A stretch of 64,000 nucleotides of DNA from Metarhizium brunneum (taxonomy: Eukaryota; Ascomycota; Sordariomycetes; Hypocreales; Clavicipitaceae): the NCBI RefSeq assembly GCF_013426205.1, contig NC_089425.1, forward strand, positions 1,302,001 through 1,366,000, read 5' to 3'. Position 1 is the first letter of the stretch; every line of letters starts with the position of its first letter. Position numbers and translations under genes: made by a program. A model generated the notes under the pieces. That model had not been told where the DNA came from. It ran no database searches and saw nothing but the letters and a program-made list of their open reading frames with translations. This document shows, one piece after another, positions 1 to 14,138 of the stretch.

Positions 1-1440
1 GCATATAGCGGGAACGCGATGTTGCATCACGGCTTCGAATGATTCCGATACTGTCAAGAAAAGGAAATGGACGATTGACGAAGCCTGAAGTTATGTATAC
101 AGAATAGAGCGAGAAGCCAGTCCAGAGAGGAGGGGCAGACGTTGCCACATACTTGGCATAAGAGTAAAGATGAACGACTTTGCCCAAGACCCTTTTTATT
201 TTGTACCCCCTTTTTTTGTTTCGGCAAAAGGTATCATGACCATGCATTCGGAGTTTTGGCGGGCATATGCACTCAGCCTGTTTTAGAGAAAAAGGGTTGT
301 TTGTCAAAATGCCTTTGATTCCTCCTTTATTGTTCACATGACTTTGGCCACTCTCGTTTCCTTTTCACACTTGTTATTTATACTACTGCACCAACGGAGA
401 ATGCGCACTTTATGGTGAGCAGTCACATCACCTAGTTAGATTATTTTAAACATCACTACGTTGGAAATTAGGAAATTCAGCTGCCAAGACGGATTACGAG
501 TTGTAAAGAATGTCACGATGTGCTAAAAAGGTGCTGTAGCAGGGGGCTTCGTGACAATTGATGACATATCCGTAGCAAGCGAATGGTCAGGGCACAGGTC
601 AGCATGATTGAACATCAAGCGAGACAGAAACAAAAACAGACTTAGCGTGAGAAGCGGCAAGATGATACGTGGGCATGTTACAGGGCCGAGAGCGACGAAT
701 TTCACTCATGAGGATCAGGGCGCGCGAATGAATGAATCAAGGTCCACGAATGCGTTTTTCAAGCCCCGCATGGGCAGGAGAGCTGTTGGCTGGCCCCGCT
801 CCTTCCTTGGTTCTAAAGTCCAAGACGTAATTGCGGCAAGTCCGGCCGCAGAAAGGTTACCCCTCCCCCTCCTCAGGTCCCTGCTGGCTTTAGCTCGCCA
901 GTGGTTGCACTTGCCGTGGCTCAGATAAGAATCCAGTCAGCATCACCAAGCAATTCGCCAGAGTGGACGAGAGCTCCACAGAAGCTTTGCCAGCTGCGGT
1001 ACTTATTATTTGGCGACCATAATATCGATCCTCGCTCCCGACTCTTGTCAAGTCCATTTTGCATTGCAACAAACGCACCCCCGCTCGAAGTCGTTCCCCA
1101 TTGAAGAAACCTGATCATTGTCGACCCTCTTGGTAAGTTGGAAGTAGTATCTGTTTTTGGACCCCCCTCGAGGTGTAAAGGATGTTGATACGGCCGGTAT
1201 ACCGATACCTCCGTGGCAGCCGGATCCGTCGTCTTTGTACGTCACAACCAAGGCTGGTCTGATTCATTCATGTGGCAAGCTATATAACCCGGTTGGACGG
1301 ATTCTGGATCCTGCCTCGCATTTCTTTGGCTTGTGCTGCAATCCGATATTGTTTCCCTTGACTAATCGTTACCTTGGGCCGTTCCATATAGACTCTTAAC
1401 ATCTTTCATTTTCTTGATCAAACCTTCAACCACCACCAGC
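1..1440. other. 5' flank of the glucose-6-phosphate isomerase gene
   Basis: No open reading frame here looks like a protein I recognise, and the short ones overlap each other on both strands. The last few hundred bases should hold the promoter and leader of the isomerase gene; a pyrimidine-rich stretch leads into the start codon at 1441. I see no tRNA or repeat. Confidence 0.5.
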
Positions 1441-3330
<1,890 letters not shown>

Positions 3331-4630
3331 GCTTCAAAAGCTGAGATGGGTACGATGGTATTGATTGACGGATGTAATGTAAACGAGGGTAAACAAAACA
3401 AAATTAGTCTGGGAGCTGGACCAATAAATTTGTAGTTCAGCCGTTACGTCGTGACCATGTCAACTGGGAATCAAATTGTTTAGTTTCCGCTTTGTCATGA
3501 CATCGATGCCTGAGAATTGCGTGCCAATGAACAATTTTGGGATTGGTACGCTGCAAAAGTTGACGCGAATCAGAAAAAAATATGCAAGTATCACTGTTGT
3601 ACGTGTTTCCGGGCATACCTGTCATAATTTGGGGTACCTAGGAAGGTATCGACTTGCAAGATATAGCATTGCAGGATAAAGAGCCTTACCCGACAAAATG
3701 AAGCTCCTTAAGCGGACAGAGGTCTGATGTATACGATGACGTTATTCAAACAGCCATTGGGATTACACTTTGTCCAAGTATTGTTTAGTTTGCTCCACTG
3801 TTGTTGAGGGGTTACTATGAAGCCTTGGGGATGAATTTTGCTGATATTTGGGGCATCGCCCCAAACGCACACGGAGGAATACATCTCAACCCTAACCCTA
3901 GGAAACTGGAAATACTACAATAATACTCCGTAGTTATAATACTAGCACAATATTGCATCGCCCCACGCCAATGGTCAGTACCAGTAAAGACCAAGATTGG
4001 ATGGTAGCCCCATGCACGGTCTTGAGCTCAGCCATCAATAAAGCGGGCGTAATACAACTTACGAGGAAGATGGCTGGTAACGGCGTGACGTGTCCCAATG
4101 ACACATGGCCCATGGCTCAGTTTTCACGTTTCCCCAGAGCTGGCTATTGTCAGAACAATGGGTAAAGTCGTAATTCCAGAGAGCGAATTTCTGTAGCTAA
4201 CCGCCGTGGGTTATCGTATCCCCAAATGTTTACAGCTTGTCCAGGATTCCGCTGCCTTGTCCGACCGTGTGCTTGGAAATCCAGCAGCTGTCAAGTTTTT
4301 GCAGAGCAACTGCATTTTTGCAAAACGAGGGGGATTTGAAATGACGTGTTGGACTGTTGAGACACGAACAGTTGACTCATATCTGATGTTGTCGACGAGC
4401 CGTACGCTACTACCGCACGGAGCTCATGGCAAGATGCGACAAATATGGTTGTAACAAGACAGGATTGAGACATTTGACACGAGACAATGTGGCATGTTAT
4501 GCTTCCCTCAGCGGATAAGTATAACGTATTCTGAATCCCTGCAGAAATGTTCACATGTAATACATTTAGCCTCTGAATAGCCACAACTTCTCTTTCAGTC
4601 TACGCTTGAACATTGATCTAGTTCTTCACC

Positions 4631-5190
4631 ATGTTCTTGTTTAAGCTGGCTTGCTCGGCTCTCGCTCTTGCCGTGTCTAGTAAGTCGCAAACACTCTCAT
4701 AAAATCCAGCAGGGAATTCTAGTGTTTTATAAAACGGGCATCCGCTGCCTTAGCTGAGCACTCCATCGAAGATACTGTGGACTCTGTCGATGCAAAGGTC
4801 CCTCAAGAAGCGCACCACGTACTTGCGGCATCGCTCGGCTTGCCGAGGCTCAGTCCTGCTCGGCGGGCGAGCCGGTGATCACCTACGCTGCTTGACGGAA
4901 AACACTGGGCGCAGTAGCATTATCAAGCCTGGCCCCGGCTCCTGTGACCTGCCGCTGCGTAAGGCCCCGCCGGTCAACGGTCTTGAGGTTTGAAATGATA
5001 CAAGTTGTTTCCTGCAGATGTTGAACTCGTTTCTCTTGACTGAATCTGATGATGGTGTATTGTAGACCCCGTGGAGTCAAGTGGCGGCTGCAACGAGGCA
5101 TATTATAAATTCATGCAATGGTGGTTCTGGCACCGTGTTCTCGGGGGGAACTGGTGGGTTACGCTCCTGGTGGAGACTCATCGTTGATAT
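4631..5190 (+). pseudogene. Possible broken small secreted protein gene
   Basis: The ATG at 4631 opens a signal-peptide-like sequence (MFLFKLACSALALAVS). It is interrupted in phase by a canonical intron, 4680-4753 (GTAAGT..TTAG), and continues as TEHSIEDTVDSVDAKVPQEA. After residue ~41 the frame runs to a stop, whereas the next frame continues with a more protein-like string (RLAEAQSCSAGEPVITYAA), and the third frame later gives IIKPGPGSCDLPLR. This pattern suggests a secreted protein gene broken by at least two frameshifts. I do not recognise the family. It could also be a chance ORF with a splice-like site. Confidence 0.33.
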
Positions 5191-8100
5191 GCTACGGAGT
5201 ATAACATTTGTTTTCCTTCTCTCGGGTGTGTATGTTATGGGGGAAGTTTGCGCAACCCTCTGATTAATCCCCGGAGAGATAGTAGGCTATAAGTAAACAG
5301 TTTCAACAGGAAACCTTCCGCGGCGAGGCTTAGCGCCACGTCTTTTCAAAATCTATAGTTGCTTTGGCGGATTGGATTTGATCTTTGGCGTCTTGTGTTG
5401 TTATTGGCATGTTATTTTGGTGTTGATTCTGGATGAGGATTCGTTTCACTTTTGTTTGGCTGGTGGTGAGTGCCCGGAACGACATCGCCGGTGAGTTGGC
5501 GATGGATGGCGGCCCAGAGTGTAGTTCTGATGATATGCATATTTGATGGATAAGAGAAGTATCATGGTGGACGGCACATACGTTATTGATGCTTACCGCA
5601 TTGCTTCAACAAGCCTCTCTGACGGTACAAGCATCACCGTCGATGATGCCTTCAAGCACCAGGCACACTTGACAGGAACCTTGCCTCCCGCACGGCCCGT
5701 GATAATAGCGTCTGACAGGCGGACGGCCTCTTTGGTTGCGGGCGAAATAGAATGGCCCTGCTTATATTTCCTCTTGTCGCCAGGAAAGAAGACAAGGTTG
5801 TAAAGCAGTTAGTGGTGGATTAATACAGCCGATGCTAATTGAGGTCGTGACGAGAATCATGTTTGACCCGGGCATTCTGTATACAATCTGTGCAAAAGTT
5901 GTATTTACGCAGCCGTTTCAAAGCTGGGATATCGGGCGGACACACCCTCATCGTTGGACATATAATTCTTTCCAGACGAATGAAGTCGATACCGGCCAGA
6001 TACGGCGACAACGCCCGATAAATCGATCACAGTAGCAGACCGATCCAGTCATCAGTGATCACAATTGTCGTGGGCTCCACCAGAGCCCTCGTTGGATCAG
6101 AGGTCGGGCGTGATGATTTTCACGGAAGTCAAAACCAGCCGAAGCGTCCCATCTGTAAGTATCACAAGCTATTCACAAGACACAACTCAAATCCGAAGGG
6201 CATCGTGGAAAGGGCCTTCCCACATTCTTGCCTCCCCACGAACATCCTCCAGTGGAGTCAAGACCCTGAACAATGGCTACAATCTGCATGACATTGTAGT
6301 ATTGTAAAGACGCTTTCGCGAAAAGGGCATCCCGAAGTGGATCTTCCCTGGAAACACCCACGATAAATGCGCTAGTTTCGGCGCTTGTTGCGGACAGGAT
6401 TCTTGCCAAATGAATGGAACCAGGTGATGATGTATTCTCACAAGTAAAAATGGAGGCCAGGCGTAATAAACGGTGGTTTCGTGGATCCACTTCAAAGGCA
6501 TGTTGTTGGTTCCCTTCAGCCGAGTTTGATGGAGTCGTGATGTATGTACATATGTATGAATGTATATGTGCACAGGCATCGAGTGGTCATGATGGTTCAT
6601 CTAGTAAGTTCCGGAGGGGTCGTATGATGTGCAATGACAAAGAGTCAAGTTACTGCTGCTGCTTTTACAGTCATCCTATGAGATAGCTCGTTAGCCGGAG
6701 GGTTTATGAATTGTCAAAATATTTTTACAAGGGACCAAACAAAACTAGGCAATCGCAGTGTTGAAGAGAATCCTTTTCTTTCTTAATCGCCAATGCAATC
6801 GTTTATGAGCCTCCCGATGGATCTGATGTACCGTCATAGTTGTTGTACCAGCCCAGTTTTTGTACTTGTTGGCATGGAAAACATCCGGCGTCTCCGGCGA
6901 CAAATTCTTGCAGTAGGCAAGCTGCGCAATGAAGAATCGTGGCCCGTTTTACGACGTAATTCGATGGCATCGTGAAAAGGTGAAATTGCCTGTTTCGTTC
7001 TGGGCCTTGGGTGATGGTCCATACGTCATGCTTGGTGCACGCCCCCTTGGAGACATCAACATGGTCAAATATCCGCGATTGTCCCCATGGGTCTTTTCTG
7101 GAGAATGGGACGTGGATAGTCTGGGGTCACTGCCGTAAAACCGCTCGAGCAACTTGTTGTTCCTTTCCCGCACTATGATCTGTTTCAAAAATCGGCGAAA
7201 ACAGCAAACTGGCTCTCTCATCTTTTTGCGTTCGTTCCGTCAGCGACCGCGGGGCATTGTTGATACTCCAATGGGTGCACCATTTTGACCTTGGATGACT
7301 TCCCGTCCCTCACGACGTCATTATCCGCCCATCCCTTTCGCCGGCCCCTGTCAATCTCGTACATGGAGGCCCACTGGTGGTAGTACCAGGACCGATAACT
7401 GGGTTGCTGGGCTGCTTGGTCAAAGTCCCCCCCCTCCCCCACCATCATCAATGCTGAGGACTTCGATGATCTTCTCTCTGTGGCGTGAATCTGTGGAAAT
7501 GTGGAAAGTCAAACATGCTGAAGCTCCATTTTCGATACCCAGACTTGTAATCGAACAACGTGTCCATGGAAACGCGTCGCTACCGTGGTAAAATTGTCGT
7601 TCTAGACTCAGCTCCAACGTTTGGCCATCCAGGCACAATAGCTGACAGAATGAGTTAATTTCATCCTTGAAGGTGGCATCGAGAACACAAGGGTTCTGAA
7701 TGCCGCACAACGTTGTTTGATGTTACTACAGAGCCAATGACGGGCGGCCACAAATGCACACACTGTAGAAGGGAGCGAAGAGAAGTAACATGGCTTTGTC
7801 CAGCGTCACTGGCACTCTGAATGCGATGAGACAAGCAGCAAATTGTCAGTTCGCCGTGATGTGCTCACGCCTGTACGGCGTAGTCGGATACAACGCACCA
7901 GCAGCGTTCCTTTGGACTGGACGGCACGGGTGGTGACGAATGCGCTGACTGGGTCGACCACTCTGCAGGGGCTGGTTCAAGTGCTGGCGTGAGTTAGCTT
8001 AGGGAACAACACTATTCTGGTGCAGCGCTGTCAGTGGCTGGCAGAGACATGATTTATCTCTAGCTTCCGACGTGAAAAGTCAAGTGAGGCTGCGATGGCG

Positions 8101-9693
8101 GCAATTTTGGTGGTCTGCTGGTGGTAACGGTGTGGTGGGACGTGGCCATCGGGTTGACGACCTCAACATTCGTCTGGCTTGCGTGCCTCTGGTTGGCTGG
8201 GCTCTAGTTGGGAGATGCAGGTCATCAACAATGAATCGATGTGGCTTGGCGGCGTCTACTCGGCCGCTAAAGACATCTGGAGCCCTGACACACGTTATGC
8301 CTTGACGGTCTGGTGCGCGAAACGGAGCCTGGCCGGAGAGGCAGCGGTCTCGGTGCCCTGAATCGAAATTGATCAATTGACCCTGATAGGCGCAGCTAGG
8401 CCCTGATGCCCTCAACTGATAGGCCGCTGATAGGCCACTCCTAGGTCCAGATGTCCGTGATCCTCCGTACTCCAGATGTCCCGTACTCAAGTCGATGATG
8501 GCGTGTGGCCTAGGGACGATATTGCAGCGCTTGTAGTGAAACAGCGCATCGATCCCTGTAAAAGCCTCGTTGCAGCTCGGCCTTTTGCGGCGGGACCGAG
8601 GACATGGATGGCCGTGAAGCCTGTATTCACGTCTTCTGGACTCAGCCAAACATTGTCTTGCTTGCATCATGGCCAGGTAAGCATGACAATTCGTGGCTGT
8701 CTGTTCCCGCGCTTGGCTCGACTGGATACAAATTGGTCATGGATTCCTGCAAGCGCCCGCTGTAACTTTTTTTTTTCCTTTTTTTGCGAATTCTCAGTAG
8801 CCAGTCCATCAGCCATGAAAGTCGAGATGCGTCTGCGCCAAAGACATGTGCTGTCAGGCGGGCGTCAAGAATGTCACGATGCCTTCTGACGAGGCAAACG
8901 TTGAAGTGGGAGGCATGTGCACATGTTCAGGCTGGTGGTTGTCCGTTCCTTGCCGTTTCAGTGCTGGCCTTGGCTGCATTCCCCACCGTTGCGCCACCCA
9001 GACCACCCAAACCACTCCTGTAGTCTGGGACTGTGGCCCGTAATGCATTGTAGCAGACAATGCCAGCGCGCAGCCAGCCAACTGGCTCAGTTGCCCAGCA
9101 CTTTAATGTTGTTGCATGTGGTGACTGCCTCTCAAGCTGGCAACCGCCCCGCCAGCCCCACTTGCTCCGTCCTGGCAGCGCCCCTTCCCAACATTGCTCC
9201 ACCGCGTATCTACTAGGCTGGGTGCCTTGGTCGTTACATCACACCAGAAACATTCAATTTTGGAGGACAGGCTGAGTATCATTTGATTGCAGCAATTGTT
9301 TGCACAGAGGCCACTTGACAGGATAATGAAGCCGGCCGGCTGCTTGCAGATGGTGCAGTTTCCCCCATTACAAGCGCATGTGCACAACCACGGACATTCA
9401 TGGTGCCAAATGCAAGCTCTCGACATCCCAAGCACTGCCCGGCACCAGCGCCACCCGCTTCTGTAATATCGTCATCACTTGTCATCCATTTGGCATTGCC
9501 CCTCGCTCCTGCCCTTGTTCCTCACCACACGCCCCTTGCCCCACCATGCCTCAATGTCCTCAAGTCACTTTCACGTCTCCATCCGGAGCGCACTTGGCCG
9601 TATTGTCGTTAATGTGGTGTATTGCAAACTTACAACCGTTCCGTCATTACCCTTTGATGTCAATTCGCTTCGCCTCGGTCACTTTCCTCACTT

Positions 9694-9700
9694 TATATAA
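9694..9700 (+). promoter_or_regulatory. TATA box candidate for mannitol-1-phosphate dehydrogenase
   Basis: TATATAA lies about 293 bases before the start codon, inside a long pyrimidine-rich leader. That is typical of strongly expressed filamentous-fungal genes. No transcript start is known. Confidence 0.45.
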
Positions 9701-9992
9701 ACCCTGGTAGACCCCCTCATCTTCCGTCTAGCTTTCCCTCTCCATTTCCAGTTAACCCAGTTCCATCCAAGACGGTCACCGTTTTTGGCCTTTTCTCTCA
9801 ATTACACACCCGACTTTCGCACTCACTACAACAGCCACCAGCCCACCTGTATTTGTTGAGCTGTTTGATCGTGCGGCTACCTCTGCTCAATCCAGCACTT
9901 TTTTAGACACCTCCGCCAGCAAAAAATTCCTGGCCGCTTTCTTTTGTTTTTAAGATCCAAAAAACCACATAGATCAACTCAAATTCTTCACT

Positions 9993-11443
9993 ATGGCTGT
10001 CGGTGGTCTCAAGAAGAAGGCTGTCCATTTTGGAGCGGGCAATATCGGTATGTCGTCCTCGTTGGTGCAGTGCCAGTCCCCACCTGCACGCACCCCGCGC
10101 TTGCGTTATCCCGGCTCTGTCGATATGCCAGTAATTGAGTAGCCTCTGCGTGCCCCGGCTTTGCCCGGTGACTACCAGGCCGCAGACCAGTGTTTGCTGA
10201 AGGCGTATGGAAGCTCTCTGGCTGTTTAGCAGCCGAAACCTCGTATTGCATGACACAAAGATTTGCTGAAAAGAACTCATCGCTAACATTTTCCATTCCA
10301 GGCCGTGGTTTCGTTGCCTGCTTTCTCCATAATTCTGGCTATGAGGTTGTCTTTGCCGATGTCGTCGACTCTCTCATTGACAAGATCAACTCCTCGCCCT
10401 CATACAAGGTCATTGAAGTTGGCTCAGAAGGCACTACTGAAAACACCATCACCAACTACCGCGCCATCAACTCCAAGACGCATGAAGAGGACTTGATCAA
10501 CGAGATTGCCATCGCTGAGGTTGTCACCTGCTCTGTTGGCCCCAATATTCTCAAGTTTATTGCTCCCGTCATTGCCAAGGGCATCGACCGCCGCTCCAAC
10601 GACGATACTCCCCTGCATGTTATTGCATGCGAAAACGCTATTGGTGCTACCGACACTCTCGCCAAGCACATCAAAGACCCGCGAAACACTGCACCTGAGC
10701 GTCTTGAGGACCACCATCTCCGAGCGCGCTATGCCAATTCTGCTATAGACAGAATTGTGCCTGCTCAGGACCCTAATGCTGGCCTCGATGTCACTCTCGA
10801 GAAGTTCTTTGAGTGGGTAGTCGACAAGACTCCATTCCAAGACGTTGGTATTCCCTCTATCGAGGGCATCAACTGGGTTGACAACCTAGCCCCTTTCATT
10901 GAGCGCAAGCTATACACTGTCAACACAGGACACGCCACTGCCGCCTACCACGGGTACAACCGAAGAAAGCGCACTGTGTACGATGCCTTGCAAGATAGAG
11001 CCATCATGGCTGAGGTACGTGGAGCGCTGATGGAGACCAAGAACCTCATTGTCTCCAAGCACGAGTTTGAGGAGGATGATCAAGCTGCCTACGTCGAAAA
11101 GATTATCAAACGTATCGGCAACCCTCACTTGGAAGATGCCGTTGAGCGCGTGGGCCGTGCTCCTCTGCGTAAACTTTCTCGCAAGGAGCGCTTCATTGGC
11201 CCTGCCGCCGAGCTTGCTGAGGCTGGCCAGCCCATCAAATACCTTCTCGATGCTATCGAGATGTGCTTCCGCTTCCAGAACGTCGAGGAAGATGAAGAAT
11301 CCAAGGAGCTCGCCAAGATCATGTCCGAGAGCAGCCCCGAAGAGGTTGTGAGCAAGGTGTGCGGCATTCAGACCCGCGACAAGATTCACCCTTCACTGGT
11401 TGCCATTGTTCAGCGTGTCCAGGACGATAGCCGTGAAGATTGA
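9993..11443 (+). CDS. mtlD: Mannitol-1-phosphate 5-dehydrogenase
   Basis: Reduces fructose-6-phosphate to mannitol-1-phosphate with NADH (reversible), feeding the fungal mannitol pool used for storage and stress protection. Exon 1 (9993-10047) encodes [20 protein letters not shown] 254-nt intron (10048-10301) splits the glycine codon of the Rossmann motif, and exon 2 (10302-11443) resumes [10 protein letters not shown]. The product is 398 residues, close to other fungal enzymes (about 390). Family segments are visible: [50 protein letters not shown] and [12 protein letters not shown]. The intron is long for this window, and its position right at the cofactor-binding loop makes the start unambiguous. 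No signal peptide, so cytosolic. Confidence 0.96.
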
Positions 11444-12248
11444 CTGGAGCGCCGAGACGGGACTCCCGACTCTACTGAAAACCGACGCCGTGGCGCAAAA
11501 ATTTGATCTGATGAGCGCAGATGACGAGACATGATTTCGAATGATACCTAGCCACGTTGCTATTGAACCTTGATTTTCTGAAATTTTTATCTATCGCCAA
11601 TGAGCATGGCGCTTGGGCGGGTATTGGAGTTTACGAGCTGGGCTGATCTTGGCTTTGATTCAAGAGTCCATGCTGGGGTTGGGAAGCGGCTACTTTCGGC
11701 TCGCATATATAGATTGATTCAAATGAAAACATACGGAAGCATTTCATCCACCCTGATTTGTGCAATGTTGTGAATGATTCCGTGTCCATGATGACTGCTT
11801 TGGCTACTTTGGGCCACCTGCTTTGTCTCTTAGGTAAGTGGCTCCTGCTCAACACCAAACGACCAACTAACCTCGCCACCCTCTCGATCGGCACCAGGCC
11901 ACTACCAGTTAATGCTGATGCGAAACGGCCCCTATACGGCAGTCGCAAGGTGACATTCTCGGGGCAAGACTTGGTAGTCGAACCACTCTTTCCCGCTGGC
12001 AACTTTCTCATCATGAGAGGTGATGAGCCGAAATTTGGCCTAGCTTCAGGAAGGTTAAAAGGCTGAGCATGTCTTCCTGAATGCCATTGAAACCTGCCTG
12101 TCAAGAACTCAAATTCCACGACGAGGAAGTCAAAAGATTGAAGTCCAAACAATACAGCTCAAGAAAAAAAAAACGACAAAACTTCCTGAGCAGGTTGCTC
12201 AAGTCTTCGCTTTTCATCAGTTGTTACCCGTTCGCCCTGCATTGCAAA
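11444..12248. other. Intergenic, 805 nt
   Basis: It holds the 3' region of the mannitol-1-phosphate dehydrogenase gene and the upstream region of the DUF4419 gene. Short frames on both strands have no recognisable domain. Confidence 0.5.
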
Positions 12249-13547
12249 ATGAAGGGTCTTCTTGTCCTCGGCCTGTTGCCAATTATACCTCTGGTCTTGG
12301 GCCAGATCACAGTTTCAGTCAGCAATGTCGAGCCACTTCCACTCAAGTCAGCCAGTGCCGTAACCTCGGCAGACGAGCTTTTTCGACAAAGCTGCCCGGA
12401 AGAAGTAACGAATAGCAATCCCTACACGCCCAATCTGCTATTATCGTCTTACTCCGAGTTTGAGGAGTCCGGCAAGAAGGTCTTCGGCGGAAACGTATAC
12501 CCGTCCTCTGACAGTTTTGTTCGCGGTGCGATAGTGGCCTGGGCGCAACATCAAAGCCTGGTCCTTCGTCCTGATGTAATCTGGTTCGAAATTCTGGCCC
12601 AACTCAACTTTTACATGACAGAACATGCCGAAGAAATTCGCCACTTGTTTGTAAACTTCCAAGGCAAGAAGGAAATTGTTGTGAAGGAAACTTCTTGGAC
12701 CAACGTTATTGCTGCGTTTGCGACCGAGATCCAAAAACGTGTCAAAACAAATTGGCTGCTGGGCTGGGTTGCTCCTGGGTTCAGTACCAGTACGCGAAAT
12801 GATAACATGACGGCCACCGTGTTGATGATGGGCCTTATGCAGCACTACTTCGAGTTCACTGGAGCGGTCATCTGTGGAATCCCTTCTGTTACCTTGCTTG
12901 GGACCAAACGAGACTGGGTTCAACTATACAAGAAATTGGATCGCCTGGCAGACTTTGGGGCCGAGCCAGCGCAGTTTGCCCATAATCTGAAGCCTATTCT
13001 CAGCCGATTCGTGCAGACATGGGACGAGCCAAACAGCCCGGCGGTCAAATCGTTCTGGAACCAGATTGTACGAGCTAACAAAGTATTTCTCTGCGGTGCC
13101 GGGCCAACGGAATTCGATATTTCTGGCTGGATCACGGGATTCATGCATTGGCGAGAAGACGGCACACTTGTTGCACCTAACGGGACCCGACCACAGCCAG
13201 ACGACGTGCGATTTGACGGTGTAGCATACACTCGCGTGGATATTGACCACATCCCTGTCGGATATGCCAAAGCGCCGCTCAAAATGCTCGACTACCCAAA
13301 CCGAGGCAAAGACACACAGGCGTATGTGCTGGCAGGAAACATCGGAATCAAAAGAACTATATCCAATCCCACAGGCAAGGGTGCTAAACCCCAAGTGTTG
13401 GCCGAGCCCATGAATTCGTGGTTCTTGTATGGACCTGTCGACGCGAATTTCACGACGGGGCCGGAATACGGAAATCTTTCGGAGGTTAAGAGCACTGCAA
13501 CGAGTCTAAGAGACTGGTGCCCGGCGGCATATGCTAAACGATACTAA
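12249..13547 (+). CDS. Secreted DUF4419-domain protein
   Basis: A 432-residue intronless gene. The start at 12249 is preferred over an in-frame ATG at 12081 because it opens a clean signal peptide (MKGLLVLGLLPIIPLVLG, cleavage near Q19). The rest matches the fungal DUF4419 family as I remember it. Telling segments are FVRGAIVAWAQHQSLVLRPD, FVNFQGKKEIVV, the NDNMTATVLMMGLMQHYFE block, CGIPSVTLLGTKRDW followed by a LYKKLDRL helix, and SGWITGFMHW. The biochemical function of the family is not known to me. Several N-glycosylation sequons (NMT, NGT, NFT, NLS) fit secretion. No paralogue lies nearby. Confidence 0.85.
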   Translation: MKGLLVLGLLPIIPLVLGQITVSVSNVEPLPLKSASAVTSADELFRQSCPEEVTNSNPYTPNLLLSSYSEFEESGKKVFGGNVYPSSDSFVRGAIVAWAQHQSLVLRPDVIWFEILAQLNFYMTEHAEEIRHLFVNFQGKKEIVVKETSWTNVIAAFATEIQKRVKTNWLLGWVAPGFSTSTRNDNMTATVLMMGLMQHYFEFTGAVICGIPSVTLLGTKRDWVQLYKKLDRLADFGAEPAQFAHNLKPILSRFVQTWDEPNSPAVKSFWNQIVRANKVFLCGAGPTEFDISGWITGFMHWREDGTLVAPNGTRPQPDDVRFDGVAYTRVDIDHIPVGYAKAPLKMLDYPNRGKDTQAYVLAGNIGIKRTISNPTGKGAKPQVLAEPMNSWFLYGPVDANFTTGPEYGNLSEVKSTATSLRDWCPAAYAKRY

Positions 13548-14138
13548 TAATGGGGGGACTACGAACATGATGTGTTTGAGTCTGGCGGTGAGGCTTTACA
13601 CACCTGCATGTTTGTTGACTTGTAGGAACGGCTTGGTAGTATCTAATACTGGCGGTGGCGATGATGTCACCTGTCCGGAAAATAAAAGTACGCAGATTGG
13701 AGCAGAAGTGAGGTAAACAGATGGTGCAAAAAGTCATTGGAGGTGAATAAAGAGTATTTCGAATGAGTCGGTGCAATCGATGTCAAAATGTGTTATTGAC
13801 AAGTAATTACACAGACTATCAAGCGGTCTGGACTCACATGCAAGTGCACCAGATGTACTCTGTAGTACTGCACCGTACACATGATCCTTGCCAAACCAGG
13901 ACCGCCTGCACAAGACACTTGGAGGCACGCGCATAGTGGGGGTTCGGACCACTCGAGCTCAACCTCCAAACAAACATTTTGCCCATGCAGACGACGTACC
14001 ACTTGAACCTGCTCCAGCACTTCGGCCGTCTGATTTTCTTTCCCCCTTTATCTTGCCGAAAGGCTAAGAAACGGTTGCAACATGCATCAAAGTTGATACA
14101 GTGGGCTGCGCACGATTGCTACTTCTGGCAATGCCACC
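13548..14138. other. Intergenic, about 590 nt
   Basis: Between two plus-strand genes; nothing beyond flanking sequence is recognised. Confidence 0.5.

Larger units (their letters stand above)
3331..9992. other. Gene-poor 6.6-kb stretch
   Basis: Apart from a possible broken secreted-protein gene at 4631, I recognise no gene. Short open frames on both strands (for example 5543-5803 plus, 7420-7710 minus, 8080-8670 minus) have no recognisable domain and often overlap. One TACGGAGTA-type motif lies at 3924-3932 and another at 5193-5201. A two-unit telomere-like CCCTAA run sits at about 3889-3902. The last 300 bases are the CT-rich promoter and leader of the mannitol gene. Confidence 0.5.

Noticed and set aside
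3889..3902. Telomere-like CCCTAACCCTA
   Set aside because: Only two units, inside a stretch flanked by ordinary genes; not evidence of a chromosome end.
8080..8670. 196-codon minus-strand frame
   Set aside because: Arg/His/Ser/Pro-rich with no motif, and competing frames on the plus strand; likely chance.
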